From: Cohnella ginsengisoli
GTDB lineage: Bacteria > Bacillota > Bacilli > Paenibacillales > Paenibacillaceae
Direction of reading: 5' to 3'
Length of the DNA: 64,000 nucleotides
NCBI RefSeq assembly: GCF_029525555.1
Contig: NZ_JAPDHZ010000002.1
Coordinates: 781,868-845,867, forward strand
Shown: piece by piece, positions 19,504-30,522 of the stretch
Layout of the letters: each line of letters opens with the position of its first letter
How positions within the stretch are numbered: the stretch's first letter is position 1
Translations under genes and position numbers: made by a program
Notes under the pieces: generated by a model
The model's input: the letters and a program-made list of their open reading frames with translations, nothing else
Databases searched by the model: none
Told to the model about the DNA's origin: nothing

Positions 19504-19648
19504 ATGAGCGCGCCAAAAAAAACAAGCACCGATTCACCGCAAATCCGAGACCAAGGAGCAGGTCAACAAGCGCGGCATCATCATCGCGGGTACCGTATTC
19601 GGCGTGATCGTCATCGTGGTGGCCGTTCTCCTGATCGTCAATCCCTAG
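19504..19648 (+). CDS. Small single-pass membrane protein (47 aa), +1 shift
   Basis: Short gene with AAAGG about 14 bases and a GGTT stretch upstream of the ATG. The raw frame runs through an A8 tract (19515-19522) into a nonsense His/Arg-rich frame; removing one A gives MSAPKKQAPIHRKSETKEQ, a basic cytosolic segment, followed by one transmembrane helix GIIIAGTVFGVIVIVVAVLLIV and the stop TAG. The basic-then-hydrophobic layout is typical of tiny membrane proteins of Paenibacillaceae. I do not recognise a family. It faces pyrD divergently and the L,D-transpeptidase convergently. Confidence 0.65.
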
Positions 19649-19663
19649 GCGGCGGCATCCCAT

Positions 19664-21208
19664 CTAGTTCAGCCATTCGTATTTTTTGGCGGGGTTGGTC
19701 TCGTTCTGCGCAGGCTTCAGCTTGAAGCGCTTTTCCGGCGCGCGCAGTTCGACGGGCAGCCCCCCTTTGCTTATCGTTACCTTCGTGCCGATCTGTACCA
19801 GATCGAACAGCTCCTCGACGTCTTCCTTGCTCATCCTCGCGCAGCCGTGCGACTCGTCCTTGCCGACGCTCGACGGCTCGTCCGTGCCGTGGATCGCATA
19901 TAGCGTATCCGATAGCGTCATTCCTCTGCTGCCGAACGCCCCCGTAGCGCTGCCGTTCGGATTTCTTACTTTTTCCGTAATAACGAAGCTGCCTTCGGGC
20001 GTCTGCGTATCCTTCGCGCCGAGACCGACCTCGTAATTGCGCAGCAGCACGCCGCCGCTGACGACGGCCAAGCGATGTCTCGTCTTGTCGATGAAGATCT
20101 CGATCGGTTGCTCGGCGATCGCTGCGATCGTGCCGGCAGGAGCGCCGTTGCCCGCAGCCGGTCCCGTCTCATTCGGCCAGCCCGCCGCCGCGCCTGCCGG
20201 CGCTGCCTTGGACGATAGCTCGGCCGACAGCTCGCCAAACCATGCCGTTTGCTCGGCATTCCAGCCCGACATGATATTGTTCGGATAGGCCGCCGCCAAC
20301 GCTTTCGGCGAAGCCGGCCACTTGCCCGTGCGTTGCTTGTAGGCGATCATCGCCGAACGCAGCACGAGCTTGCCTTCCTGCAGCGGCTTCCAGGACGCGA
20401 TCCGCGCAGCCGTCGGTTTGCCGTCCTGTGCCGTGCCGCACGGACACCAGCCCGAATCGTACCAATCGACGCTCGCCGCGGCCTTATTGGAAGGCGCATT
20501 GACCTGCGCGATCGGCGTGCCGGCCTTTACCCAATCGATCCAGTTGCCCAGCTTCGGCGACTTGAACAACAACGAAGGGCCCGCTTGATCTTGCGCGGTG
20601 AGCAGATTCCCTAGTATGGCCTGCCCTGCGCCGTCCCGCTCGGCTGCCGCAGCCATCAGGCCGGCCGGCTTCGCCGATCCTCCGCCTCCGCCGACCTGTG
20701 CGGCCGTGCCGCCTTGCCCGCCGCCTGCTTGATTCGGCGAAGGCGAAGCCTGTCCTTGCGATGCCTGGCCTCCAGTTTGCGCCGATGGCACAGCCTGTTC
20801 GCCGCCGGCATACGCCGACTTTTCCGGCGCCGCCGCCCGCTCGGCGTAGACAAATACCCCTAGCGCGAGCAGGGCCGCCCCGGCTGCCGCCGCGAGCCAT
20901 CCGGCCCGACGCCTGCGGACGGAGCCCGGCTTGGCATCTTTACCCGGCCCGACGGCGCCCTCTCCCGTGTTCAACTGCGGGCTTTTCTTGGATTCGAACG
21001 CCTCGTAAACGGGGCCGGCTTGCGCAAAGCAGTAATTCGCCTTCGCTTCCTGGCCGCGGGACAGGTACTCCTTTCCGAGCAGATACCAGGCCATTTGGTT
21101 ATTCCCGTGCTTAAGCAGATAATCCTTGATCGGGAGCGCATCGTGCACATCCGGCCCGAGCTCGTAGAACTGTTTGATTTGCTCTTCGAGACGGTCGTCG
21201 TTAGACAT
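19664..21208 (-). CDS. Membrane-anchored L,D-transpeptidase (YkuD domain)
   Basis: A 514-residue protein with an unusual layout. The N-terminal ~65 residues form a TPR-like cytoplasmic segment (DYLLKHGNNQMAWYLLGKEYLSRGQEAKANYCFAQAG). A basic stretch RRRRAGW precedes one membrane helix (about residues 103-122). A long Gly/Ala/Gln-rich linker follows, then a domain with WYDSGWCPCG, and a C-terminal YkuD domain (about 375-495). The catalytic signature is present: IHGTDEPSS and SHGCARM, whose Cys is the nucleophile. It would cross-link or modify peptidoglycan outside the membrane. The last gene part extends 30 residues past the catalytic domain. Confidence 0.85.
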   Translation of the reverse strand: MSNDDRLEEQIKQFYELGPDVHDALPIKDYLLKHGNNQMAWYLLGKEYLSRGQEAKANYCFAQAGPVYEAFESKKSPQLNTGEGAVGPGKDAKPGSVRRRRAGWLAAAAGAALLALGVFVYAERAAAPEKSAYAGGEQAVPSAQTGGQASQGQASPSPNQAGGGQGGTAAQVGGGGGSAKPAGLMAAAAERDGAGQAILGNLLTAQDQAGPSLLFKSPKLGNWIDWVKAGTPIAQVNAPSNKAAASVDWYDSGWCPCGTAQDGKPTAARIASWKPLQEGKLVLRSAMIAYKQRTGKWPASPKALAAAYPNNIMSGWNAEQTAWFGELSAELSSKAAPAGAAAGWPNETGPAAGNGAPAGTIAAIAEQPIEIFIDKTRHRLAVVSGGVLLRNYEVGLGAKDTQTPEGSFVITEKVRNPNGSATGAFGSRGMTLSDTLYAIHGTDEPSSVGKDESHGCARMSKEDVEELFDLVQIGTKVTISKGGLPVELRAPEKRFKLKPAQNETNPAKKYEWLN

Positions 21209-21304
21209 TATTTTCCCTCCCTGCTGCGGACGCTATCGTTAATGTCGGTGCGAAGGGGCGATCGTATTAGCCTTGGGGGGGCGCCGCCGACCTTCGTACC
21301 TGCT

Positions 21305-21346
21305 AAAAAAGGACCGTACGTCAGCGGCATGCGCTGCGGACGGTCC
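21305..21346 (-). terminator. Terminator of the NHL-repeat gene
   Basis: GGACCGT/ACGGTCC stem with an inner CAGCG stem, followed on the minus strand by six T residues. It lies 15 bases beyond the stop of the NHL gene. Confidence 0.8.
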
Positions 21347-21361
21347 TCTGTTAGGCTGCGT

Positions 21362-22945
21362 TTAAAACGTTTTGCTGCGGATAATGACGGCTTGTACGGA
21401 GCCATCCCATTGAATATCGAGATCGCCCTCCGTGGCGAAAAAGCGGACCGGCACGTAGAAGCTGCCGTCCTTCAGCACCGGAGCGGCGTTGAGCTTGAGA
21501 TCGGATTTTAATCCGCCGCTGTTCTTAGCGACTTTTTTCTGCCCGTTCGTCACCGAATACACGGTATCGCCTTTGGTCAGCTTGCCCGACTTCGTCTTGG
21601 CGTCGTAAGTCACGGTGAATCCCGTCGCCTGGCCGACGGCCCGCAGCGGCAAATACGTCGATCCGCCGGATACGAACGCCGGCTTGTCCGACTTCAGCGG
21701 CGATCCGTTCAGCAGCGTTTTGATCGCGCCGTCTTTTTTCAGTCCCGCGGCACCCGCATACTTCGTTATCCGCCGGATTTTGTTGCCCGATTCGTCCGCG
21801 ATCGCGAGGCTGCCGTCCGCCAACACGGCGACGTCGGTCGGATGGTCGAACTGCGCCGCGTACAGGACGCCGTCGACGGCTCCCGGCTCCGTCGCCTCGC
21901 CGGCCAGCGTCGTCACCTGCCCGTTCTTGAGCAGCCGCACGACATGGTTCAGGCTGTCCGCGATAATGAGCGTCCCGTCGGGCGCGATCGCGAGACCTTC
22001 CGGCGCGTCGAATCGCGCGGAAGCGGCCGCTCCGTCCAGGTAATCGCCTTCGGCATACGGATTATCGTCGCCCAGCGCCGGCGCCGTTCCGGCAACCGTG
22101 CTGACCGTGCCCGCGGCAAAGTCGATATAGCGAATGCGCTGATTGCCCCGATCGCTGACGTAAAGATTGCCTTTGGCGTCGAGCGCCAGTCCGCTAGGCT
22201 CGTTGAACTTGGCGCTCGCCAGCGGGCCGTCCGCGTAGTCGCCGAAACTCTCTGCCGCCCCGGGCATATACTGGCCGACGCGCGTCGAAGGCGCGTTCAG
22301 CGTCGTGACGGTACCGTCCGCCGCGATCTTGCGGATCGTATGGTTCAGCGTATCCGCCACATATACGTTGCCCGCTGCGTCGACGGCGACATCGGACGGT
22401 GAGTAGAACGTCGCCCCGCTGCCTTTCCCGTCGGCCGCGCCGGCCAAGCCGCTGCCGGCCAGCGTCGTTACTTTCCCGTCCGTAGAAATCTTGCGGATCG
22501 CATGGTTGCCCGCGTCCGCGACGTAGGCGTTGCCCGCGGCATCGAAGGCGATGCCCAGCGGTTCGTCGAACAATGCGCGATCCGCCAAGTCGTCGTGATA
22601 GGAACCCGTCGGCAAGCCGCCTTCGTCCGAGCCGGAGAAATGCCCGGCGTATGTAGTCAGCGCGTTCGAAGCGAGCAAGCGGATCAGATGGTTCCCGCTA
22701 TCCGAGACGGCCAGGCTGCCGTCCGCGCGAACGGCGATCCCGTGCGGCTTGAACAGCGTCGCTCCCGCGAGCGGGCCGTCCTGGCTTCCCCATTCGGATT
22801 GGCCTGCCCAAGTGCGAATCTCGTACAGCCCTCCCGATTGCAGCCAGCCCGTATCCGCCGCGAACGCGGCACCGGGTACGGTCAGGCTGAGTGCAAGCGC
22901 CATCGCGGCGCCGACCGTTTTGCGATTCCATGCTTTCATTTTCAT
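21362..22945 (-). CDS. Secreted NHL-repeat propeller with copper amine oxidase-like stalk domain
   Basis: A 527-residue exported protein: signal peptide with cleavage after AAFA (about residue 29), then six NHL-type repeats (about 50-400), each with the pattern F-x-x-P-x-G-[IVL]-A-x-D-x-x-G-N-x-Y-V-A-D-x-x-N-H-x-I-R-x-I and a following VTTLAG strand. The C-terminal ~110 residues (SGGSTYLPLRAVGQATGF...VPVRFFATEGDLDIQWDG) match the copper amine oxidase N-terminal-like domain common in Paenibacillus envelope proteins. The propeller probably binds a ligand or protein at the surface; no catalytic residue is visible. It has its own terminator. Confidence 0.87.
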   Translation of the reverse strand: MKMKAWNRKTVGAAMALALSLTVPGAAFAADTGWLQSGGLYEIRTWAGQSEWGSQDGPLAGATLFKPHGIAVRADGSLAVSDSGNHLIRLLASNALTTYAGHFSGSDEGGLPTGSYHDDLADRALFDEPLGIAFDAAGNAYVADAGNHAIRKISTDGKVTTLAGSGLAGAADGKGSGATFYSPSDVAVDAAGNVYVADTLNHTIRKIAADGTVTTLNAPSTRVGQYMPGAAESFGDYADGPLASAKFNEPSGLALDAKGNLYVSDRGNQRIRYIDFAAGTVSTVAGTAPALGDDNPYAEGDYLDGAAASARFDAPEGLAIAPDGTLIIADSLNHVVRLLKNGQVTTLAGEATEPGAVDGVLYAAQFDHPTDVAVLADGSLAIADESGNKIRRITKYAGAAGLKKDGAIKTLLNGSPLKSDKPAFVSGGSTYLPLRAVGQATGFTVTYDAKTKSGKLTKGDTVYSVTNGQKKVAKNSGGLKSDLKLNAAPVLKDGSFYVPVRFFATEGDLDIQWDGSVQAVIIRSKTF

Positions 22946-23029
22946 TCTCCTTCATAGGCTACTCGGTCTAGTGACTCGTTAACTACTATTTTATAGAAGC
23001 TTAATCCCGGGAAAATCCGACAAAAGTCT

Positions 23030-24890
23030 CTAAATCGCGGTCTGATCGGCCTTCGGCGCAGCAATCGCCGCAGCAGGCTCGCCGGCGACGCCAAGCAGCT
23101 CGTAGACGCGGATCGGCAGCGACTTGCCTTTGAACATACGATCCTCGCCTTCGTCGAACCGGAAATAAGCGGCTGTCTTGGCGTATACGGCGTCGGACAC
23201 CATGATTTGCCCGGGCTTCGTCTGCGATTCAATCCGCGCCGCGATGTTCACGTTGTCTCCGATCGCCGTATAGTCGACGCGCAAGTAAGAGCCGATATTG
23301 CCCACGACGACGGTGCCCGTATGAACGCCGATGCCCACGTTGACTTCGCAGCCGTACTTTTCCCGGATCGTCCGCCTGATCTCGTTCATTCCCTGTTGAA
23401 TCTCGAAGGCCGTCTTCACGGCGAGCCGTTCGTGGTCTTCGACGTCAAGCGGCGCGTTGAAAAGGATCATGGCCGCGTCCCCGATGAACTTGTCGATCGT
23501 GCCCCTGTTGGCGAGGGTCGTCTCCGTGATCATATTGAACATCGTGTTCAGCGTATCGACCAGCTCGGGGGGCGACAGTTTCTCGGACAGCGGCGTGAAC
23601 CCCCCGGATGTCCAGGAACAGGACGGTGATCGTCTTCGAGTCCCCCCCGAGCTTGATGTCGATATCCTGGGAGACGATCTGCTTGACGAGGTCGGGCGAT
23701 ATGTAGCGGCCGAATTGGCGCGTGACGAAGTGCTTCTGCGCGCTCTCTAGATACGACTTGAGCGACACGTTGGTCAGGTAGGCGAGCGTAACCGCGAGGA
23801 TCGTATCCGCGACGCCGATCTGAATCTTATAGGCGTTGTACATGAGCATCTGGCCATAGACTAGCCCGGACGCCGCCGCAAGATACAGCAGGATCGAGTA
23901 GATGTTTTTGAGGCGCCATGGCAGCAGGATAAACAGGAGGAATAGGACGAGTCCGCCCAGCCAGATCGTCCAAGCCGGCGCGTAGCCTACCGACGTGCCG
24001 CTAAGCAGCTGGTTGACGATATTGGCGTGTACGTAGACGAGCTGCATCTTCTTTTCGATCGGCGTCGTCCCGCTGTCCTGTCCCGAGTCGTCGGACAAGC
24101 CGACTGCGGTGAAGCCGACCAGCACGACCGAATCCTTGAAGACGCTCGGATCGATCTCGCCGTTCAGCACCCGGCTGAACGATACGGTCGTGACGTCCTC
24201 CGTGTTCAGCTGGTAATCGATCGTGATCGTGTTTTTGGCGACCGCGTTGTTTTTTTCGAAAATTTTGCCGGGATCCGTCATCCCGTCGTAATCGGACAAG
24301 TCCGCGCCGGCCATGTCGGCCGCCATGTAGGCGAGCGACGGATAAACAGTACCGTCCTCGTCCTGAATCTTGAGCCACGTCTGGCGGATGACGCCGTCGG
24401 GGCTCGCGACCCGGTTGATGTTCGCCAGCTTGACGTGCTCGGCGAACTGAGGCAGCGGACCGTCTATTCGATAGGCCTTGAGCAGGGAATCGGGCCTTGC
24501 CACGGTCTCGCCGAACACGTCGCCCTCCGTATCCCCGATGACGGGCAGAATGACATTGTCGTAAGCGGCGAGCGCGTCCGCGAACGCCTGATCGCTATCC
24601 GCGTTCGTCTCTTCGTTGAACGTAATATCGAAGCCGATCGCCTTCGGTTCGCTGCCCGGCTGGTTCAGCATGTCGAGGAACGGCGCATAGACGGCACGAT
24701 CCCACGGAAAACGGCCAAGCTCCGCCAGCGAATCGTTGTCGATCGCGACGACGACGATATCCTTGGGCGGCTGGCCCGCGGCTTGCTTCATATTGTAGTC
24801 GTAAAGCATGTTGTCGAGACGGCCGAGCCATCGCTCGCTATGCGCGAAAAATAGAGCGATCAGCAGCAGTACGTTCATCACGATGGCCAA
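23030..24890 (-). CDS. CHASE2-domain class III adenylate/guanylate cyclase, +1 shift
   Basis: Restored length about 619 residues. N-terminal helix, extracellular CHASE2 sensor (about 30-300, with DIVVVAIDNDSLAELGRFPWDR and AIGFDITFNE), three membrane helices (about 310-385), and a class III cyclase domain with LFLDIRGFTPLSEKLS (metal-binding Asp), KFIGDAAMILFNAP (second Asp) and IGDNVNIAARIES (the Asn-Arg transition-state pair is N and R here). It would make cAMP or cGMP from NTP in response to an external signal. The C6 run at 23600-23605 breaks the frame after DIRG. The TTG start at 24890 lacks a clear ribosome site; a GTG at about 24911 with AGGGG would need one base removed from an A4 run. 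Confidence 0.83.
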
Positions 24891-25077
24891 TCTTTTTGAT
24901 TTTCTCTCTCACGGGTTCCCCTGCCCTTTGCGGTTCGATCGGCGTTTCATAGCTAGTATACTTGAATCCGGCGCGAGATTGTTCAAATTTTGTCAAAAAA
25001 AGGTCGCAAAAAAACCTTCCCTAGCCTGGCGGCAGTCGGGAAGGCCGATGTCGTCGATTCGCGAAAGCCATCGCGAA

Positions 25078-25329
<252 letters not shown>

Positions 25330-25428
25330 CTAAAAAAGTCAATCCCGCCTGCAATACGCGGAAACGTTCGCCGGTTAAATCCAAATATAATACAAAAGAC
25401 CGCGACTTTCAAATAAAAATAAGGAATA

Positions 25429-25445
25429 CCGGGCTATAGCCCCGG
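25429..25445. terminator. Short GC hairpin after dinB
   Basis: CCGGG(G)CTATAGCCCCGG is a near-perfect palindrome 13 bases past the dinB stop; on the minus strand it is followed by a T-rich stretch (ATTCCTTATTTTTATTT). Probably a terminator. Confidence 0.55.
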
Positions 25446-25457
25446 CTTATAGCGGGA

Positions 25458-26751
25458 TTATTCGCCGTCTCCCTTCTCGCGCAAAAAATCGGTCTGAAGG
25501 GAAGTTCCCCTGATCTTCTTGTTGCGAATCAAGGCTGACGGATCATTGGTCAGCATGCCGGCCGTGAGCACCGCGCTCTCGCCGAATTTATCCCGAAGCC
25601 GGTCGAGCACGGAGACGAGCTGCTCTTTTCGCGGCGTTTCCTCGTATTCGAAAAGGTCCAGCTGGACAGGCGTCTCGGTCTTCGGGGACAGGCTCTGCAG
25701 CGTGATGCCGAGCAGACGGACAGGCTCTCCTTCGCGCCAGTTCGCGTCCATGAGCTTGCAGGCCACCTTGTACACGTCCTCGGCGCTCTCGGTCGGCACG
25801 TCGACCGTATGGGAGCGCGTGATCGTCTTCATGTCCGGATCGCGGATCGTGATCTGGACGGCCTTGCACATCATGCCTTCCCGCCTGAGCCGCCGCGCGG
25901 TCTGATCCGCCAGATTCAGCAGGACGCGGCGGAACTCCTCGCGCTTGGTCAGATCGGCCGGGAGCGTCGTCGTATGACCGACCGACTTGGCCGCCTCCCG
26001 GACCGGTTCGACGGGAGCATCGTCCAGCCCGTGCGCGGCCCGCTTCATCCAAGCGCCGTAGACGCCGAATTTGTCCTTCAGCAGCTTCTCGTCGGCGGCG
26101 GCCAGCTCGCCGATCGTGGTAATGTTCATCCTCAATAGCTTCTCCGCGGTTTTGCCGCCGATTCCATACAACGTTTGGCAGGGCTTCCCCCCACAGCAGC
26201 ATGGGCACGTCCCGCCGCCGCACGACGGTGACCGCGTCTGGCTTGCGCATGTCGGAGCCCATCTTGGCGAGCAGCTTGTTCGGTCCGATGCCGATGGAGC
26301 ACGGCAATCCGAGCTCCTCCTTCACCCTTCGGCGGATCTCTTCCGCGATCTCGATCGCGGTGCCGAATTGGGAGCTGCCGGTAATATCGAGGAAGCACTC
26401 GTCGATCGACACGGATTCGATTTGCGGCGTGTAGGCGCCCGCGATGCGTCTGAAGCCGCGGGAATATTGCCTGTAAAGATCGAAGTCCGGCGAGATCAGG
26501 ATCAGTTCGGGGCATACCCGTTCCGCCTGCCTGACCGTCATTCCCGTTTTGACGCCTTTGGCCCTCGCTTCGTAGGAGCTCGTGACGACGATCCCCTTGC
26601 GCAACTCCACGCTGCCCGCTACGGCCGTCGGCTTTCCTTTATAAAGATCGGGTCGTTCCGCCGCATGGACCGAGCAGTAAAAGGCGTTCATGTCCATATG
26701 CAAAATGATTCTACCGCGCTTTTCGCGGACCCCGCCATCCATCTCGCTCAT
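25458..26751 (-). CDS. dinB: DNA polymerase IV (Y family), +1 shift
   Basis: Error-prone translesion DNA polymerase. Catalytic metal ligands are in HMDMNAFYCSV (first Asp) and SIDECFLDITG (Asp-Glu pair). The steric-gate region YCSV, the helix-hairpin-helix of the thumb (LYGIGGKTAEKLLRMNITTIGEL) and the little-finger domain (VGHTTTLPADLTKREEF...) follow. A beta-clamp-binding peptide of the type QLDLF is present near residue 365. Restored length about 430. The C6 run at 26187-26192 breaks the frame after PMLLWG; removing one base restores KPCQTLYGIGGKT. The start ATG at 26751 has AGGAG close by; an ATG five codons in is an alternative. Confidence 0.9.
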
Positions 26752-26920
26752 TCTCCTCGCGCGTTTTTGGCTTCTTACATTATAATACGCGAAGCCTCCG
26801 CGGTCACCCGGCAGCCCGGTCCGGCCGGCATTCCTCCCTCTACAATTGATCCGGCGCATGTTATAATAATTAGAATATTCGCCGACTGGCTATTCACGTT
26901 CTTGGGAGGTACCTTCATCC

Positions 26921-28537
<1,617 letters not shown>

Positions 28538-28556
28538 TATTCCCCCATTGTATGCA

Positions 28557-28597
28557 AGAGAGCGCCCCTCAGGCCATTGGCCTGAGGGGCGCTCTCT
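28557..28597 (+). terminator. Long hairpin after cimA
   Basis: A perfect 19-bp stem (AGAGAGCGCCCCTCAGGCC and complement) with a 3-base loop, 20 bases after cimA. It lacks a T tract, so it may block or stabilise transcript ends from both convergent genes rather than act as a classic terminator. Confidence 0.65.
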
Positions 28598-28621
28598 CGC
28601 GTCGCGTACGATGGTTACGAC

Positions 28622-29212
28622 TTATGCCGCGTCCTTCATTGCCTCGTCGATCAGCGTCTTCCATTCCTTCAGGCTTTTCGCGCCTTCGATACGTTGCCTG
28701 ACGATGCCATGGCGATCCACGATAAAACTAATCGGGTACGAGAACACTTTATATGCATCCCCTACCTTGCCGTCTTTGTCCATGAGCACAGGGAAAGGAA
28801 TCGCCTTTTCTTTGACAAAATCCTTGGCGCCTCTGACCGTATCGTATTTGGTCGCGTTGACGCCGTACAATTCGATTTTTCCCTTGTATTCCTCGTAGAG
28901 CTTCACCAGATCAGGCGCCTCGACATCGCAAGGCCCGCACCAAGAAGCCCAAAAGTTGATGACCAGCACTTTGTCTTGCGGCGCCTTCGGATCTAGCGCA
29001 TAGGTCGTGCTATCGTCCAAGGACGACAGCTCTAGCGCAGGCGCTAACGATCCGACCGTGGGCGCCTCCTTCGTTGGCGAACCGCCGTTTTCAGACACCG
29101 CCGAGCCGCTATTCGCCTCGCGCGCGCCCTTTCCGTTTCCTGCCAGATTATAGACCAATACGCCGGCGATCGCCACGATAAAAATGACGACAATGATAAC
29201 GTTACGCTTCAA
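28622..29212 (-). CDS. TlpA/ResA-like membrane-anchored thioredoxin
   Basis: A 196-residue thiol-disulphide oxidoreductase on the outside of the membrane. An N-terminal anchor helix (NVIIVVIFIVAIAGVLVY), a short low-complexity linker, then an AhpC/TSA-Redoxin thioredoxin fold with active site NFWASWCGPCDVEAPDL (Cys-Gly-Pro-Cys, about residue 95) and the cis-Pro segment FSYPISFIVDRHG. It probably keeps exported thiols reduced, e.g. in cytochrome c maturation or spore assembly; the substrate is not evident. I chose TTG at 29212 because GGAG lies six bases upstream and the hydrophobic anchor starts three residues later. Confidence 0.87.
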   Translation of the reverse strand: MKRNVIIVVIFIVAIAGVLVYNLAGNGKGAREANSGSAVSENGGSPTKEAPTVGSLAPALELSSLDDSTTYALDPKAPQDKVLVINFWASWCGPCDVEAPDLVKLYEEYKGKIELYGVNATKYDTVRGAKDFVKEKAIPFPVLMDKDGKVGDAYKVFSYPISFIVDRHGIVRQRIEGAKSLKEWKTLIDEAMKDAA

Positions 29213-29359
29213 TTCCTTCTCCTCGCTTTGCCTAGGTCGCTTCTTCCATCTTACCGGATTCGGCGCTTTCTCGCTATCCCTCGGCTTCCGGCATTGCAAC
29301 CGCCCAGTGACTGGCCCATACTGATTATAATTGTGTCCCTAGAGAAAGGTTGAAGCCGG

Positions 29360-29783
29360 ATGCGCCATTCGCCCGAAGTTCAAATGACCGAACAGCTGCT
29401 GCACACCCTCATCGAAGGCTGTCGCGAGGCTCTTCCGCTCGAAGCCTGCGGCGTTCTGCTCGGGGCATCGGACGCTGCCGTCTTGGCGGTATCCGATGCT
29501 TTATTTATCCCGAACGCTGCCGCAGACCCCCTAGCCTCCTTCGCCTTCGAACCGTGCGCTTGGATCGCCGCCGCTTTCGCAGCGCAAAAAAAGCCGACGG
29601 GAAGTCGTCGGCTTTTTCCACTCTCATCCGGCCAGCCCGCCGGCTCCGAGCGACAGGGATCTCCGCGGATGGGACGGCTTCGGATGCCATCTTATCATCG
29701 GTTTCCATCCTTCCGAGGCCGTCCGCGCATACAAGACCAACGACGACGGTACATGGGTAGAGCTTCGGCTGTCGTTGCGTTAA
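29360..29783 (+). CDS. M67 (JAMM/MPN) metallopeptidase, +1 shift
   Basis: Restored length about 140 residues. The A7 run at 29586-29592 breaks the raw frame; removing one A gives QKSRREVVGFFHSHPASPPAPSDRD, which contains the complete zinc JAMM motif H-x-H-x7-S-x2-D (HSHPASPPAPSDRD). An upstream Glu that could be the general base is in LPLEACGVLLG, the typical first element of prokaryotic M67 peptidases. These usually remove ubiquitin-like or sulphur-carrier tails, but no carrier protein gene is adjacent. Its TAA overlaps the TAA of the convergent exonuclease gene by two bases. Confidence 0.82.
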
Positions 29784-30517
29784 TGCCTGCTCAGGTAAGC
29801 GTAAAGATCTCCGAGCGTCGACACCTGCTTGGCCTGGATCAGCTCGAGGAACGCAAACCAAAGCTTGGCCGTCATCAACGAGTCGTGGAGCGCATGATGG
29901 CGATAGGTGATCTCGATGCCGTAAGATTCGAGAAGCTCGTCGAGTCCGTAGCTTTTGCGCCGGGGCTCCAGCCATTTGGCGACCATCATCGTGTCGACCA
30001 CGCGATGGGACAGATTCACCTTGGACGTCTTCCACAAGGCGGCATTTAAGAACTGCTTGTCGTGACCGCTGCCGTGAGCGATTAACACCCGTTTCCCGAT
30101 GAAATCGAGAAAATCGTGTAGCCCCTGCATCAGATCGGGAGCCTCTTGCGCCATCGCGTCCGTGATCCCGGTCAATTCGGTAATATGCGGCGGAACTTTC
30201 CGGCGCGGGTTCACGAGTCGATAGAACGGCTCGGCCGCCTCCAGCTCGCCCCCCTTGATCAAGACCCCGCCCACGGACAGGATCTCGTCGCCGTTGTAAG
30301 GATTGAAGCCGGTCGTCTCCAGATCGAATACGACAGCTTCCATCTCGGACAACGGCGTATCGAGCGCGGATTCTTTGCGTTGGTCGCGCGACACCTGCCG
30401 GATGAACGCCATCTGCTGCGCATTGGAAGAACCCAGCATCGAAGCGATCGCCGGCGTGATGCCGCCCGTCTTGTATAAATGCCACATGCGGCCCATCGGA
30501 CTCTTGGGCTCCTTCAT
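29780..30517 (-). CDS. DnaQ-like 3'-5' exonuclease
   Basis: A 245-residue DEDD-family exonuclease resembling the epsilon proofreading subunit. Exo I is VFDLETTGFNPYNGDEI (metal Asp and Glu), Exo II is around IAHGSGHDKQFLNAA (Asp), Exo III is HHALHDSLMTAKL (His and Asp, DEDDh type). An extra ~55-residue N-terminal helical region precedes the nuclease. Start ATG with GGGAGG nine bases upstream. Only five bases separate it from the DUF294 gene, and amt lies just upstream of that, so the three are probably one transcript. The cellular substrate is not evident. Confidence 0.87.
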   Translation of the reverse strand: MKEPKSPMGRMWHLYKTGGITPAIASMLGSSNAQQMAFIRQVSRDQRKESALDTPLSEMEAVVFDLETTGFNPYNGDEILSVGGVLIKGGELEAAEPFYRLVNPRRKVPPHITELTGITDAMAQEAPDLMQGLHDFLDFIGKRVLIAHGSGHDKQFLNAALWKTSKVNLSHRVVDTMMVAKWLEPRRKSYGLDELLESYGIEITYRHHALHDSLMTAKLWFAFLELIQAKQVSTLGDLYAYLSRH

Positions 30518-30522
30518 GCCGT

